A DNA stretch of 64,000 nucleotides, from NCBI GenBank assembly GCA_018240525.1, contig JAFEFN010000003.1, forward strand, positions 372,001 through 436,000. Reading direction: 5' to 3'. Source of the DNA: Pseudomonadota bacterium (GTDB taxonomy: Bacteria > Pseudomonadota > Gammaproteobacteria > Steroidobacterales > Steroidobacteraceae). The first letter of the stretch is position 1, and each line of letters starts with the position of its first letter. The notes beneath the pieces are model-generated. The model was not told the DNA's origin and made no database searches. It saw only the letters and a list, made by a program, of their open reading frames with translations. The translations under genes were made by a program, and so were the position numbers. Shown piece after piece: positions 44,113 to 53,533 of this stretch.

Positions 44113-45477
44113 CTACGCCGATGCGGCAATGAAGAAAGCCGAGGCGGCCGCCATGACCGCCGTGGCCACCCAGCCGATGATGGTCCAGCCGCGTGAGATG
44201 CGGAACGGGCCCATCACGTCCGCGCGCACCGACATGAGCATCAGCAGGGCCATCACCGGTACCGCGACGATGCCGTTGAGGACGGCGACCCACACCAGGG
44301 CCTGCACCGGGTTCACGTGCAACACGTTCGCCAGCGCGCCGAGCAGCGTCGCCAGCGCGATGGTGACGTAGAAAGCCTTCGCCTGCAGCGGCCGGCGCGC
44401 GAGACCGACCGGCCACTGCAACGATTCGCCCACCGCGTACGCGGCCGAGCCCGCCAGCACCGGCACCGACAGCAACCCGGTGCCGAGGATGCCCAGTGCG
44501 AACAGCGCGAAAGCGGCCGGGCCGGCGATCGGACGCAGTGCCTCGGCCGCCTGCGCGGCGCTCTCGATGGTGCTCACCCCGCGGCGATTCAGGGTCGCCG
44601 CGGTCGTGACCATGATGGCGAGTGCCACCACATTCGAGATGCCCATGCCGACCATCGTATCCACCCGTATGCGGGTCATCGCCCGGGGCCCCTGGGCCGG
44701 TGCCTGCAACAACGGTTGCTCAACCGGCTTGGCCTTGGTGTCCTCCACCTCCTGCGCCGCCTGCCAGAAAAACAGGTAGGGACTGATGGTGGTGCCGAGG
44801 ATGGCCACCACCATCAGCCAGAAATCCCGTGAGAACTGCAGCCGCGGTAGCAGCAATCCCTGCACGAAGTCCCGCCACGGCACGTGCACGACACACGCCG
44901 CGGCGAAGTACGCAAACAGCGAGACGGTCAGCCACTTCAGGGCGGCGACGTAACGGGAGTGCGGCAGGAACACCTGGCCGGCGACACAGACGGTCCCGAA
45001 TGCCAGCACGTACAGCCAGGCGGGGGCCGCGGGGAGCAGCAGGCGGCTCGCCTCGGCCATCGCGCCCAGATCCGCGCCGATGTTCAGCGTATTGGCGATG
45101 AACAGCAACGTCACGATGCCGTGCAGCAGCCAGCGCGGGTAGTGCTGGCGCAGGTTCCCGGCGATGCCGTGCCCGGTGGTGCGACCCAGCCATGCGCTGA
45201 TCGCCTGTATGACCACCATGAGCGGAAAGGTGAGCAACAGCGTCCAGCCGAGGCGGAAGCCGAACTGCGCGCCCGCCTGCGAATAGGTCGCGATTCCGCT
45301 GGGGTCATCGTCGGCTGCCCCGGTCACCAAGCCCGGGCCCAGGGTCTGCCACAGCGGCGGCTTTCTCGTGGCCGCGATCCTCGAAGGCTTCACTTTCGGA
45401 ACGTGAGCCTCTGGAGGCACCGATCCTTGGCTGCCGGACTGCACCGATGCGGGCCCCTCTCCATGCGGGCGCTGCAC
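44113..45477 (-). CDS. Nramp-related divalent metal transporter with atypical site motifs
   Basis: The 454-residue product has eleven predicted helices. The helix 1 metal-site motif of canonical Nramp, D-P-G-N, reads D-D-D-P-S-G here, and the helix 6 methionine of M-P-H is absent (the region reads V-P-V-L-A-G-S-A-A-Y). These changes place it in the Nramp-related group, some of which carry Mg2+ or have no known cargo. Translation begins at a GTG at 45477 or, with a better AAGG spacing, at a GTG at 45420. Confidence 0.85.
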   Translation of the reverse strand: MQRPHGEGPASVQSGSQGSVPPEAHVPKVKPSRIAATRKPPLWQTLGPGLVTGAADDDPSGIATYSQAGAQFGFRLGWTLLLTFPLMVVIQAISAWLGRTTGHGIAGNLRQHYPRWLLHGIVTLLFIANTLNIGADLGAMAEASRLLLPAAPAWLYVLAFGTVCVAGQVFLPHSRYVAALKWLTVSLFAYFAAACVVHVPWRDFVQGLLLPRLQFSRDFWLMVVAILGTTISPYLFFWQAAQEVEDTKAKPVEQPLLQAPAQGPRAMTRIRVDTMVGMGISNVVALAIMVTTAATLNRRGVSTIESAAQAAEALRPIAGPAAFALFALGILGTGLLSVPVLAGSAAYAVGESLQWPVGLARRPLQAKAFYVTIALATLLGALANVLHVNPVQALVWVAVLNGIVAVPVMALLMLMSVRADVMGPFRISRGWTIIGWVATAVMAAASAFFIAASA

Positions 45478-45837
45478 GCGCCGGTGCTGCCGACCATAGT
45501 CTCGCCCGTGGTTGCGAGGGATGCCCGGCGCGCCCCTGCATCCGTCAGGAAGCGCCTACGCCCGCGCCGCCGCCGCGCTACTCGCGCGCCGCGTCGTCCG
45601 CTTCGCCGTCACGGCCCTCGGGAGCGTGCGCGTGCGAGCGGCCTTCGTCTTCGGCCCCCGGGCGCGCGCACAGGCCTGCTGCGATTCGGCCGCGGCGGAC
45701 ATGCGCCTGCCTGTGACTGGTTGTATCCTTAGCGGCGCGCTCCCCCGGCACCGAGTGAGCGGATTTGGGCGCCAAGGCAGGACCCTGTGCGCTCACCTTA
45801 CGCGGCGCGGCATGGAAGCCTCGCCGGGGAGAGTTCG
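45478..45837. other. Gene-less region upstream of the Nramp-related and DUF3300 genes
   Basis: This 360-bp divergent stretch contains no credible gene. It is G+C-rich with Arg/Ala-type noise frames, and I found no convincing promoter or repeat beyond the ribosome binding site of the DUF3300 gene at about 45828. Confidence 0.5.
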
Positions 45838-47139
45838 ATGTTTCATCGCAAGACAGGGGTGAGCCTCGTTGCCGGGCTGATGGCGTGGGTCGCCGGCTTC
45901 ACCTCGATGGCCTACGGCCAGCCCGCGCCCGCGACTCCGACCCAGGAGCAGCTCACTACGCTGCTGGCGCCGATCGCACTGTATCCGGATTCGCTCTTGG
46001 CCCAGATATGCACCGCGGCGGGGGATCCCCAGCAGGTCATCGACGTCAACAACTGGGTGAAGCAAAACCCCGGCCTGCAGGGATCCACCCGCAACGATGC
46101 CGCGCAGGCGGCAGGTTTTGACCCGGCCTTCATCGCGCTCGTGACCTTCCCGAGCGTGCTGGAGCAGATGGTCGAGCACATCGACGACTATGCGGCGATC
46201 GGCGCGGCGTTCAAGGTGGATCAGGCCGCGGTGACGAGCGCGATCCAGTCGCTGCGCCAGCAGGCGTACGCCTCCGGCGCGCTCGACAGCAACGAATACC
46301 AGACCGTCAGTACGCAAAGCCAGAACGGCACGACCGTCGTCGTGATCCAGCCCGCCAACCCGCAGGTGGTTTACGTCCCGCAGTACCAGCCCACGGTCGT
46401 ATACGCCAGCGCGCCGAGCACCAACGACGTCATCGCCGCCTCGCTGATCACCTTCACTGCCGGAGTCGCGATCGGCGCCCTCATCAGCAACAACCCGCCC
46501 TGGGGCTGGAGTTCGTGGGGCTGGGGTTGGTACGGCGGCGGGGTTTACTACGGCGGCCGTCCCTGGGGCTGGCATTACCACTATCACAGCCCGTACCCGC
46601 CGTACCGTCCGCGTCCGCCATATTACGGTCCGCCCATTTACGTGCGTCCGCCTCCTAACTGGGACCACCGCCCCGGCTACCGCCCGCCACCGCCGGGTTA
46701 CCGTCCGCCGGGTCCCAACCGGCCCCCCGGCTACCGGCCCCTGCCGGGCGAGCGGCCGTATCCCGGCAACGGACGGCCCCCGGGTAATGGCCGGCCGCCG
46801 GGCGGCGGCAACTCCGGCACCGGCACCGGGCGCCCCCCGGGAAACACCAGGCCTCCGGGCAACATCGGAGGAGGCAACGGCCGGCCGCCCGGAGCGACGC
46901 GACCGGCACCGACAGCGCCCACGACACGGCCGGCACCGGTGGCGCGACCCAATCCCTATGCGGGCTTTTCCCCGGGCGGCGCACGACCAGCCGCACGCCC
47001 CACGCCCACCCCGCAGACCATCGGCGCGCGACCCGGTGGCTTTACCGGCAACAGTGCCGGCGGGAGCAGGGAGCGCGCCGCTAGCAACCGGGGCCGGGCC
47101 AGCGCAGGCGCCCATCCCGGCGGAGGACAGCGCCGATGA
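45838..47139 (+). CDS. DUF3300 protein with proline/glycine-rich tail
   Basis: The 433-residue product has a signal peptide and a DUF3300 domain (residues about 25-200: L-L-A-P-I-A-L-Y-P-D-S-L-L-A-Q-I, then D-V-N-N-W-V-K-Q-N-P, then V-V-Y-V-P-Q-Y-Q-P-T). A hydrophobic stretch follows, then about 190 residues dominated by Gly, Tyr, Pro and Arg in P-P-G-x-R-P-P-G repeats. A GGGGAGAG site precedes the ATG. It overlaps the DUF2950 gene by an ATGA junction, a pairing that recurs in proteobacteria; function is unknown, probably in the envelope. Confidence 0.9.
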   Translation: MFHRKTGVSLVAGLMAWVAGFTSMAYGQPAPATPTQEQLTTLLAPIALYPDSLLAQICTAAGDPQQVIDVNNWVKQNPGLQGSTRNDAAQAAGFDPAFIALVTFPSVLEQMVEHIDDYAAIGAAFKVDQAAVTSAIQSLRQQAYASGALDSNEYQTVSTQSQNGTTVVVIQPANPQVVYVPQYQPTVVYASAPSTNDVIAASLITFTAGVAIGALISNNPPWGWSSWGWGWYGGGVYYGGRPWGWHYHYHSPYPPYRPRPPYYGPPIYVRPPPNWDHRPGYRPPPPGYRPPGPNRPPGYRPLPGERPYPGNGRPPGNGRPPGGGNSGTGTGRPPGNTRPPGNIGGGNGRPPGATRPAPTAPTTRPAPVARPNPYAGFSPGGARPAARPTPTPQTIGARPGGFTGNSAGGSRERAASNRGRASAGAHPGGGQRR

Positions 47140-48122
47140 GAATGCGACTTTGGGGTGGGCGCGCGCTGGCGTTGCTGGCGTTCACCGTACTCTGCGCCCG
47201 GGTACCCCTCGCCCAGGAAACGCCAGCCGCTTCCGCACCAGCGAGCGCGGGGATCCCCAGCAAGGGCACGGTCGCGGTCGCGACCTTCGCCACGGCCAAG
47301 GATGCGGCCGATGCGTTCATCGCGGCCGTCAAGGCGAACGGCTCTGCGGCGCTGATGCAGATCCTTGGTGAAAAGGCGGCGGACCTTCTGTCCACCGGTG
47401 ATCCGGCGCTCGATGAGAAGTCACGACTGAGCTTCATCAAGAACTACGACGCAAAGCATGCGCTGGTGTACGAGAGCAAGGATCGCGTGACGCTCACGGT
47501 CGGTACGCGCGCCTGGCCGCTGCCGTTCCCGATCGTACGCACCCAGGGCGCATGGTCCTTCGATGCGGAAGCCGGCGCCCAGGAGCTTGCCTATCGGCGC
47601 ATCGGGCACAACGAGCTCGATGCGATGAGGGTGATGCGGGCGCTGGCGGATGCGCAGAAGACCTATGCCGCCAGCGCGCACGATGGCAACCCCGCGGGGG
47701 CCTACGCGCAGCGGGTGCGCAGCAAGCCGGGCACTCAGGACGGGCTCTACTGGCCCGTCGGCGAGGACGGGATAACCAGTCCTGCGGGGGATCTGCTCGC
47801 CGAGGCGTCCACCGAGGAGACAGCGGAGGGCACGGCACCCAGCGGCAAGCCAACGCCCTTTCACGGTTATTACTATCGCGTGCTGCGTAAGCAGGGCGAG
47901 CACGCTCCGGGCGGTGCCCGCGACTACGTCATCGACGGACGCATGACCGGGGGCTTCGCGATCCTTGCCTGGCCCGCGGAGTACGGGCGCAGCGGCATCA
48001 TGACATTCATGCTGGCCCAGAGCGGCAAGCTGTATCAGAGCGATCTGGGCGATGTCACGGGGAATGTCGTCAAGGGCTTGCGCACGTTCGATCCGGACAG
48101 CACCTGGAGACCGGTTCCCTGA
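47136..48122 (+). CDS. DUF2950 exported protein
   Basis: The 328-residue product has a signal peptide and the DUF2950 layout: F-A-T-A-K-D-A-A-D-A-F, then G-D-P-A-L-D-E-K-S-R-L-S-F, then G-L-Y-W-P-V-G-E-D-G and G-Y-Y-Y-R-V-L-R-K-Q-G near the C-terminal third. No active site is evident. It is coupled by ATGA overlap to the DUF3300 gene, so the two are expected to be made in fixed ratio and probably act together outside the inner membrane. Confidence 0.9.
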   Translation: MRMRLWGGRALALLAFTVLCARVPLAQETPAASAPASAGIPSKGTVAVATFATAKDAADAFIAAVKANGSAALMQILGEKAADLLSTGDPALDEKSRLSFIKNYDAKHALVYESKDRVTLTVGTRAWPLPFPIVRTQGAWSFDAEAGAQELAYRRIGHNELDAMRVMRALADAQKTYAASAHDGNPAGAYAQRVRSKPGTQDGLYWPVGEDGITSPAGDLLAEASTEETAEGTAPSGKPTPFHGYYYRVLRKQGEHAPGGARDYVIDGRMTGGFAILAWPAEYGRSGIMTFMLAQSGKLYQSDLGDVTGNVVKGLRTFDPDSTWRPVP

Positions 48123-48237
48123 CGCCGTCCGCCGCCGAGAGGCGCTCGGAAGGTGCCGTCGCAGATACGCGGCCCCGGAGGGGTCGCCTGCGAGGCGCGA
48201 AACGGTCGGCGGGCCTCGGCGCGGCAGATTTTCCTCA

Positions 48238-48657
48238 ATGACCGATCCGAAACGCTTCAGCGGCGGATGCCTATGCGGTGCGCTGCGCTACGAAGTGGTG
48301 GGCGAGCCGCTCTACGCCGGGCACTGCTACTGCGAGGACTGCCGCAAGGCCTCGGGCTCGGGTTTCATCCCTTTCATGGGCGTGCGCGCCAGCGGAATCA
48401 ACTTCTCGGGCCCCTCGCAATCCTTCGACTCGCCGGCGGCCAACGGCGGCACCGCCACGCGCAACTTCTGCCCGCGCTGCGGCAGTCTGGTCTTCGGCGG
48501 CCAGCGCGGCCTCTCCGATTCTTTTACCGTCTACGTCGGATCACTCGACGATCCGAGTCTGTTTCATCCGACGATCGCGATCTTCACCCGGGACCGTCCT
48601 GAGTGGGCGCTGATCCCGCCGTCGCTGAAGGTCTTCGCGCGCAGTCCGCGTGACTAG
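48238..48657 (+). CDS. GFA family protein (glutathione-dependent formaldehyde-activating-like)
   Basis: The 139-residue product has the GFA cysteine pattern: S-G-G-C-L-C-G-A-L-R, then H-C-Y-C-E-D-C-R-K, then F-C-P-R-C-G-S at about residue 80, giving two zinc sites. The archetype helps glutathione react with formaldehyde; many homologues have no proven activity. Only the ATG at 48238 gives a normal start; the frame runs upstream to 48052 across the DUF2950 stop. It could drain formaldehyde from demethylases in the window, but this is inference. Confidence 0.9.
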   Translation: MTDPKRFSGGCLCGALRYEVVGEPLYAGHCYCEDCRKASGSGFIPFMGVRASGINFSGPSQSFDSPAANGGTATRNFCPRCGSLVFGGQRGLSDSFTVYVGSLDDPSLFHPTIAIFTRDRPEWALIPPSLKVFARSPRD

Positions 48658-48664
48658 GCCCCGC

Positions 48665-49438
48665 TCAGCTTCCACGGGAAGCCAGGCGCAACGAGTCCCA
48701 GCTGGCATCGGCTGTCCAGCCACCGTCCACCGGCAGGCAGGCGCCGTTGACGAACCCACTCAGTTGCGGATCGGCGAGGAACTCGATCGCCGCGGCCACA
48801 TCCTCAGCGCGTGCGAAGCGGCCCATGGGTACGCGGCTGGTGATGTCCGCATCGGAGTAGGCGCCGCGCTTCTGGTCCGCCTCGTCCATCTCCGTCTTGA
48901 TCCACCCCGGACATACCGCATTCACGCGTACGCCGCGCCCGCCCCACTCCGCGGCCAAGGTACGCGTGAGTCCGACCAGCCCGTGCTTCGAGGCATTGTA
49001 GGCGCTGCGCTGGCTCACCCCGGCCAATCCTGCGATGGATGCCACGTTGACGATGCTGCCCGTGCCGCGCGCGAGCATTTGCGCACCCAGCGAGCGGCAC
49101 AGCAGGAAGGGGCCGAACAGGTTGATGTCCATCACCCGCTGCCATTGCGCCGGGGTGGTCTGCTCGGCCGGACAGATCAGGCTGACGCCCGCGTTGTTGA
49201 CCAACACGTCCAGCGGCCGCTGGCGCGCGGCGACCCCGGCCGCGAGCTCCTGGACGAATGCCTCCGATGATACATCGCCACTCACGCCACGGACCCGTGC
49301 GCCCGCATTGAGCCGCTGCACCGCTTCGTCCAGGGACTTGACGTCCACGAGGGTAAGTTCGTAGCCGGCCGCGGCCAGCCGCGCGGCGGTCACGAAGCCC
49401 ACTCCCTGCGCGGCCCCGGTCACCAGTGCATGCTTCAT
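48665..49438 (-). CDS. SDR family oxidoreductase (FabG-like)
   Basis: The 257-residue product has T-G-A-A-Q-G-V-G, then N-N-A-G-V-S, catalytic Ser in N-V-A-S-I-A-G and Y-N-A-S-K-H-G, and the P-V-D-G-G-W tail typical of classical SDRs. Asp after the second strand (L-V-D-V) suggests NAD. The substrate is unknown. The ATG at 49438 is the natural start; the frame extends to 49525. It converges with the GFA gene with seven bases between stops. Confidence 0.9.
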   Translation of the reverse strand: MKHALVTGAAQGVGFVTAARLAAAGYELTLVDVKSLDEAVQRLNAGARVRGVSGDVSSEAFVQELAAGVAARQRPLDVLVNNAGVSLICPAEQTTPAQWQRVMDINLFGPFLLCRSLGAQMLARGTGSIVNVASIAGLAGVSQRSAYNASKHGLVGLTRTLAAEWGGRGVRVNAVCPGWIKTEMDEADQKRGAYSDADITSRVPMGRFARAEDVAAAIEFLADPQLSGFVNGACLPVDGGWTADASWDSLRLASRGS

Positions 49439-49457
49439 CTCCAGATCTCCGTGGCGT

Positions 49458-49997
49458 TCACGCAGGGATGCCGGTGCCGTGTGTCGGCGGCGCTTGTCGC
49501 GACCGGCGCAACAGCCCCGCCGCATAGGTTGTGTAATACCCGGCGAGCGTACCGATCAGGAGCAGCGTCAGCGGGGTGAGGTGCATCGCCGCGGGTGGGG
49601 CCGCTCCCGGGGCGGCCCCCGGGAACCCGACGGTGAAGAAGCGGTACAGCAGCCGGCCGATCAGCAGCGCGGACAGTGCGATCCCCAGATGCGCGCTCGG
49701 TACGTAGTACATGCCTTCCGCGGTGAACTCGAAGCGCGTCAGTCCCAGGCCGAGCACACCCAGCGACACCCCCGCGGCAGCCCCGCCCGCCAGCGCCAGC
49801 CCCAGGGTCGCCGGCTGCGCCTTCAGCCCGAAGCTGACGAGCAGGACGAGAACCGGAAAGAGGACCACCGTGGTCCAGGACCGCGCGGCGGCGAAGTGCT
49901 GTCGGCCGATGTTGCGCCGAAGCCGCGCATACAGGCGCCAGGCTACCAGCGCAACAATCGCAACTGTCAGGATCGATAGTGGCGGGTGCTGAGGCAT
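49458..49997 (-). CDS. DUF1453-like membrane protein
   Basis: The 179-residue product has about four to five helices with an Arg-rich loop after the first (W-R-L-Y-A-R-L-R-R-N-I-G-R-Q). The central segment Y-V-P-S-A-H-L-G-I-A-L-S-A-L-L-I-G-R-L-L-Y-R is like DUF1453/CcdC-type proteins. No function is established. It lies upstream of the SDR on the same strand with 19 bp between, so co-transcription is likely. The ATG at 49997 has no strong ribosome binding site. Confidence 0.7.
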   Translation of the reverse strand: MPQHPPLSILTVAIVALVAWRLYARLRRNIGRQHFAAARSWTTVVLFPVLVLLVSFGLKAQPATLGLALAGGAAAGVSLGVLGLGLTRFEFTAEGMYYVPSAHLGIALSALLIGRLLYRFFTVGFPGAAPGAAPPAAMHLTPLTLLLIGTLAGYYTTYAAGLLRRSRQAPPTHGTGIPA

Positions 49998-50168
49998 CAA
50001 AGTCTCCGCGTGCGTGAATTCGGTTCCGGCACCGGTTACATGGTCTAGAATCGCCTTCCCTCGCAGGCCGCGCCCCGGCGCGGCCGGACGGTCGCGGTGA
50101 CCGCGGCCGGAGCGAGACTGTAAACTAAGGGTCCTCGGACCGTCTTCCCTAATGAACCGGAGTCTCGG

Positions 50169-50750
50169 ATGAAAACCTCGAACCTGCTGAAATGGGCCCT
50201 GCCGGCACTCGCGGCTGCCCTCTTCTCCACGAATGCCTTGGCCGAGGCCAACGCCGCGCCGGCGCCGGTCGTCAGCAGCAGCCTGCTGAAGGTCAGCGCC
50301 ACGATCAAGGCGATCGATGCTCCCTCGCGCACCCTGACCCTGGAAGGCCCGAATGGGCTGCTCACCGTTGAGGTCGGCAAGGAAGCCAAGCGCTTCGACC
50401 AGCTGAAGGTCGGCGACAAGGTGGTAGTTAGCTACTACCAGGGCCTGGCCGCGCAGATGAAGCCGGGCGATTCCGCCAAGGCGAGCGCACCGGTCGGCTC
50501 CGAGTTTGCCTCGGCGAACAAGAAGGGCCCCGGCGGCATCGTCGGTGCCTCGGTCACCACGACCGTCACGATCCAGGCGGTGGACGTGCCGACCAACACA
50601 GTTTCGTTCAAGCGCGCGGACGGTTCGGTGCACGTCATCACGGTGCGTAACGCGAAGATGAAGAAGTTCATCAAGACGCTCAAGCCCGGTGATGTCGTGG
50701 ACGTGACCTACACCGAGTCGATCGCCATCGACGTCGAACCCGCTACCTGA
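50169..50750 (+). CDS. Secreted protein with two tandem beta-domain repeats
   Basis: The 193-residue product has a signal peptide ending A-L-A-E. Residues about 43-97 and 131-188 are an internal duplication: T-I-K-A-I-D-A-P-S-R-T-L-T-L against T-I-Q-A-V-D-V-P-T-N-T-V-S-F, and L-K-V-G-D-K-V-V-V-S-Y against L-K-P-G-D-V-V-D-V-T-Y. Each copy looks like a small OB- or SH3-like barrel. The two are joined by a Gly/Ala/Lys linker. No known function; it is periplasmic or outer membrane associated. Confidence 0.75.
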   Translation: MKTSNLLKWALPALAAALFSTNALAEANAAPAPVVSSSLLKVSATIKAIDAPSRTLTLEGPNGLLTVEVGKEAKRFDQLKVGDKVVVSYYQGLAAQMKPGDSAKASAPVGSEFASANKKGPGGIVGASVTTTVTIQAVDVPTNTVSFKRADGSVHVITVRNAKMKKFIKTLKPGDVVDVTYTESIAIDVEPAT

Positions 50751-50824
50751 AGCCGGCCCGCGGACGGCTGCAGCGCCGGCGCTGCAGCCGTCTCGCGGAA
50801 CCTGCGCCCTGAGCGAGCACCACC

Positions 50825-51235
50825 ATGCCTGCACGCCGCGACACTTCCCGCCTAGGGCGCATTGCCCTGCTGGCAGGCGCTGGCACTCTCGTGCTTGCCG
50901 TCGCGACCGCGGGCGCGCAAAGCAACCTGAGCTTCCTCAAGAACACCCCGGTCGCCTACTTCAACGAAGCGGACTCGAAGCTGCAGCGGGCCGCGGCTCA
51001 CGAGGTGCTGGAGAGCACCGCGGACGGCACGCACAAGGAATGGGCCAACCCGGAGACCGGCAACGGCGGCGTGGTCACGCTCGTGACATCATTCAGCGCC
51101 CCGGACGGACGGGCGTGCAAGCAGTTGCGAATCGAGAACCACACCAAGGCGATGGAGAACACCTCGCTGATGTCCGTGTGCAAGAGCGCAGACGGTCGCT
51201 GGAAGGTCGATTCCATCAAGCCGCCGGCGAAATAG
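50825..51235 (+). CDS. Secreted surface-antigen-like (17 kDa C-terminal type) protein
   Basis: The 136-residue product has a signal peptide and a mature part with A-Y-F-N-E-A-D-S-K, then G-T-H-K-E-W-A-N-P-E-T-G-N-G-G and C-K-Q-L-R-I-E-N, resembling the C-terminal domain of the Rickettsia 17 kDa antigen family without its glycine zipper. Two cysteines (before K-Q-L-R and K-S-A-D) could form a disulfide. It follows the duplicated secreted protein in the same direction after 74 bp. Confidence 0.7.
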   Translation: MPARRDTSRLGRIALLAGAGTLVLAVATAGAQSNLSFLKNTPVAYFNEADSKLQRAAAHEVLESTADGTHKEWANPETGNGGVVTLVTSFSAPDGRACKQLRIENHTKAMENTSLMSVCKSADGRWKVDSIKPPAK

Positions 51236-51547
51236 GCGCCGTCACGCGATACGCGGGGGATCAACGTGGGTTCGCGTGTCGGCCGGCTATACGCACTCGG
51301 CATCGGCGTATCGAAGGTCGGCGCGCCCGCATCCAATAGCCCGCTGCCACCTCCACCTCTCGGATAGGATCCTGACGCGCCCGCAGGACCGCGCCCATGC
51401 GACCGGAAGTCACGAACCCCGGTGCGGGCAGGCAGCGAGCGCATTGCGCCGCCTGCCTCCTTCAGGAGAAGGATGCACGGCCCGCTGGAATAGGGACGCT
51501 GGCGGCGCTGCGGTGCCGTTAGACTGGGCGCCGGTACCAAGAACATC
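51236..51547. other. Gene-less region upstream of the ABC exporter
   Basis: This 312-bp stretch has no credible coding frame. It should hold the exporter's promoter, but I see no clear sigma-70 element or operator. Confidence 0.5.
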
Positions 51548-52513
51548 ATGCAAGCAGCACAAACCCCAGCGTCCGAGCCGGGCATTGCCGCCGGGGCAAT
51601 CCTGACCGTCAACGGCCTGAGCAAGACCTACCGAGGCGGCTTCACGGCGCTCAAACAGGTGGACCTGAGCATCCGGCGCGGCGAGATCTTCGCGCTCCTC
51701 GGGCCCAACGGGGCGGGTAAGACCACGCTGATCAGCATCATCTGCGGGATAGTCCGGGCGAGCACCGGCAGCGTCGTGGCCGACGGCCATGACATCGTCC
51801 GCGACTACCGCGCCGCCCGCGCCATCATCGGACTGGTGCCGCAGGAGCTGCACACCGACGCGTTCGAGAGTGTCGCCGCCACGGTGAGCTTCAGCCGTGG
51901 CCTCTTCGGCCGGCGCCCCGACCCGGCATACGTCGAGAAGGTGCTGCGCGACCTGTCGCTGTGGGACAAGCGCGATGCGAAGATCATGACCTTGTCCGGG
52001 GGCATGAAGCGACGCGTCATGATTGCCAAGGCCCTGTCGCACGAGCCGCGCATCCTGTTCCTGGACGAGCCCACCGCCGGCGTCGATGTCGAGCTGCGCC
52101 GCGACATGTGGGCCATGGTGCGCGGCCTGCGCGACAACGGCGTCACCATCATTCTCACCACGCACTACATCGAGGAGGCCGAAGAGATGGCCGACCGCAT
52201 CGGCGTGATCAGCAAGGGCGAGCTGATCGTGGTCGAGGAGAAGACGGCGCTGATGCGCAAGCTCGGCAAGAAGCAGCTCACCCTGCAGCTGCAGTCCCCG
52301 CTGGCGCGCATCCCCGAGCAACTGGCCGGGTATCGGCTCGAGCTCGGCGCGGACGGCCATGCGCTGGTCTACACCTTCGATGCGCAGCGCGACACGGGCA
52401 TCGCCCCGCTGCTGAAGCGTCTCGGCGAGCTCGGCATCGACTTCAAGGACCTGCACTCCAGCGAGAGCTCGCTCGAGGAGATCTTCGTCAGCCTGGTGAG
52501 ATCGGTCGAATGA
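51548..52513 (+). CDS. ABC exporter ATP-binding subunit
   Basis: The 321-residue product has Walker [10 protein letters not shown], signature L-S-G-G-M-K-R-R, Walker [13 protein letters not shown] and the H-loop T-T-H-Y. The C-terminal 80 residues are typical of the CcmA/DrrA-type ABC-2 ATPases, with E-E-I-F-V-S-L-V near the end. It overlaps the permease gene by an ATGA junction, so the pair forms one exporter. Cargo is unknown; relatives export antibiotics or polysaccharide-like compounds. Confidence 0.95.
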   Translation: MQAAQTPASEPGIAAGAILTVNGLSKTYRGGFTALKQVDLSIRRGEIFALLGPNGAGKTTLISIICGIVRASTGSVVADGHDIVRDYRAARAIIGLVPQELHTDAFESVAATVSFSRGLFGRRPDPAYVEKVLRDLSLWDKRDAKIMTLSGGMKRRVMIAKALSHEPRILFLDEPTAGVDVELRRDMWAMVRGLRDNGVTIILTTHYIEEAEEMADRIGVISKGELIVVEEKTALMRKLGKKQLTLQLQSPLARIPEQLAGYRLELGADGHALVYTFDAQRDTGIAPLLKRLGELGIDFKDLHSSESSLEEIFVSLVRSVE

Positions 52514-53271
52514 ACATGCCGGCGGTCAGGGCCATCTACCGCTTCGAGATGGCACGCACGTTCCGCACCATCACGCAGAGCATCGCCTCGCCGGTGCTGT
52601 CCACCTCCCTGTACTTCGTGGTCTTCGGCGCCGCCATTGGCAGTCGCATGGGCACGGTGGGCGGCGTCAGCTACGGGGCCTTCATCATCCCGGGCCTGGT
52701 CATGCTCGCGCTGCTCAATGAGTCGATCTCGAACGCCTCGTTCGGGATCTACCTCCCCAAGTGGTCCGGTACGATCTTCGAGCTGCTCTCGGCACCGGTG
52801 GGATACGTGGAGGTGCTGCTGGGCTACGTGGGCGCGGCGACCACCAAGTCATTGATGCTCGGCGTGCTGATCCTGGCCACCGCCCGCGTATTCGTACCCT
52901 ACGAGATCGCGCACCCGGGATGGATGGCGGGCTACCTGCTGCTGACGTCGGTGACCTTCAGCATGTTCGGCTTCATCATCGGAGTGTGGGCCGATGACTT
53001 CCAGAAGCTACAGGTGGTGCCACTGATGGTGGTTACGCCGCTCACTTTCCTCGGTGGCGCGTTCTACTCGATCAACATGCTGCCGCCGCTGTGGCAGAAG
53101 ATCGCCCTGTTCAACCCGGTGGTCTATCTGATCAGCGGCTTTCGCTGGTCCTTCTACGGGGTGGCCGACGTCAACGTCGTGCTGAGCACGCTGGCGACAC
53201 TGGCGTTTCTGGGCGCGTGCATGGCGCTCGTGGCGTGGATCTTCCACACCGGTTACAAGCTCAAGTCGTAA
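52510..53271 (+). CDS. ABC-2 type permease subunit
   Basis: The 253-residue product has six helices with the ABC-2 signature region [11 protein letters not shown] and N-P-V-V-Y-L-I. It is translated by coupling to the ATP-binding subunit (ATGA at 52510-52513). The complex would be a homodimer of each subunit in the inner membrane. No regulator is adjacent. Confidence 0.95.
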   Translation: MNMPAVRAIYRFEMARTFRTITQSIASPVLSTSLYFVVFGAAIGSRMGTVGGVSYGAFIIPGLVMLALLNESISNASFGIYLPKWSGTIFELLSAPVGYVEVLLGYVGAATTKSLMLGVLILATARVFVPYEIAHPGWMAGYLLLTSVTFSMFGFIIGVWADDFQKLQVVPLMVVTPLTFLGGAFYSINMLPPLWQKIALFNPVVYLISGFRWSFYGVADVNVVLSTLATLAFLGACMALVAWIFHTGYKLKS

Positions 53272-53293
53272 GCGGCGCGCCCGGCGCGGCCGC

Positions 53294-53533
53294 TCAGCCC
53301 CTGACCTTCACCGCCGGCCGGTCATTGCCGGGTGACACTTCCTTGTGCCAGTGTCCCTCGCTGTCCTCATAGGAGATGAGCGCGGACTCCCCGACGGCCA
53401 TCTGTTCGCGTGCCACCCGCTCGGCAGCCCCGCGGGCCGCGTCGTGGCTCGCGAAGGTTTCCGAGTAGGTCCCATTGGCGCGATACGCCCAGCCGCCATC
53501 GTGCTTGACGATCTCGTAGGTGATCTTGGTCAC
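53294..53533 (-). CDS. DUF2188-like small protein
   Basis: The 79-residue product reads I-V-K-H-D-G-G-W-A-Y-R-A-N-G, then A-A-R-G-A-A-E-R-V-A-R-E-Q and ends with I-S-Y-E-D-S-E-G-H-W-H-K-E-V, the DUF2188 pattern of an antiparallel sheet with one helix. Translation starts at GTG overlapping the stop of the histone-like gene (GTGA at 53530-53533). The function of the family is unknown. Confidence 0.78.
   Translation of the reverse strand: MTKITYEIVKHDGGWAYRANGTYSETFASHDAARGAAERVAREQMAVGESALISYEDSEGHWHKEVSPGNDRPAVKVRG

Noticed and set aside
46640..47130. Direct repeats in the DUF3300 tail as a CRISPR or mobile repeat
   Set aside because: The repeats are in frame and encode the P-P-G-x-R tail, with no spacers of fixed length.
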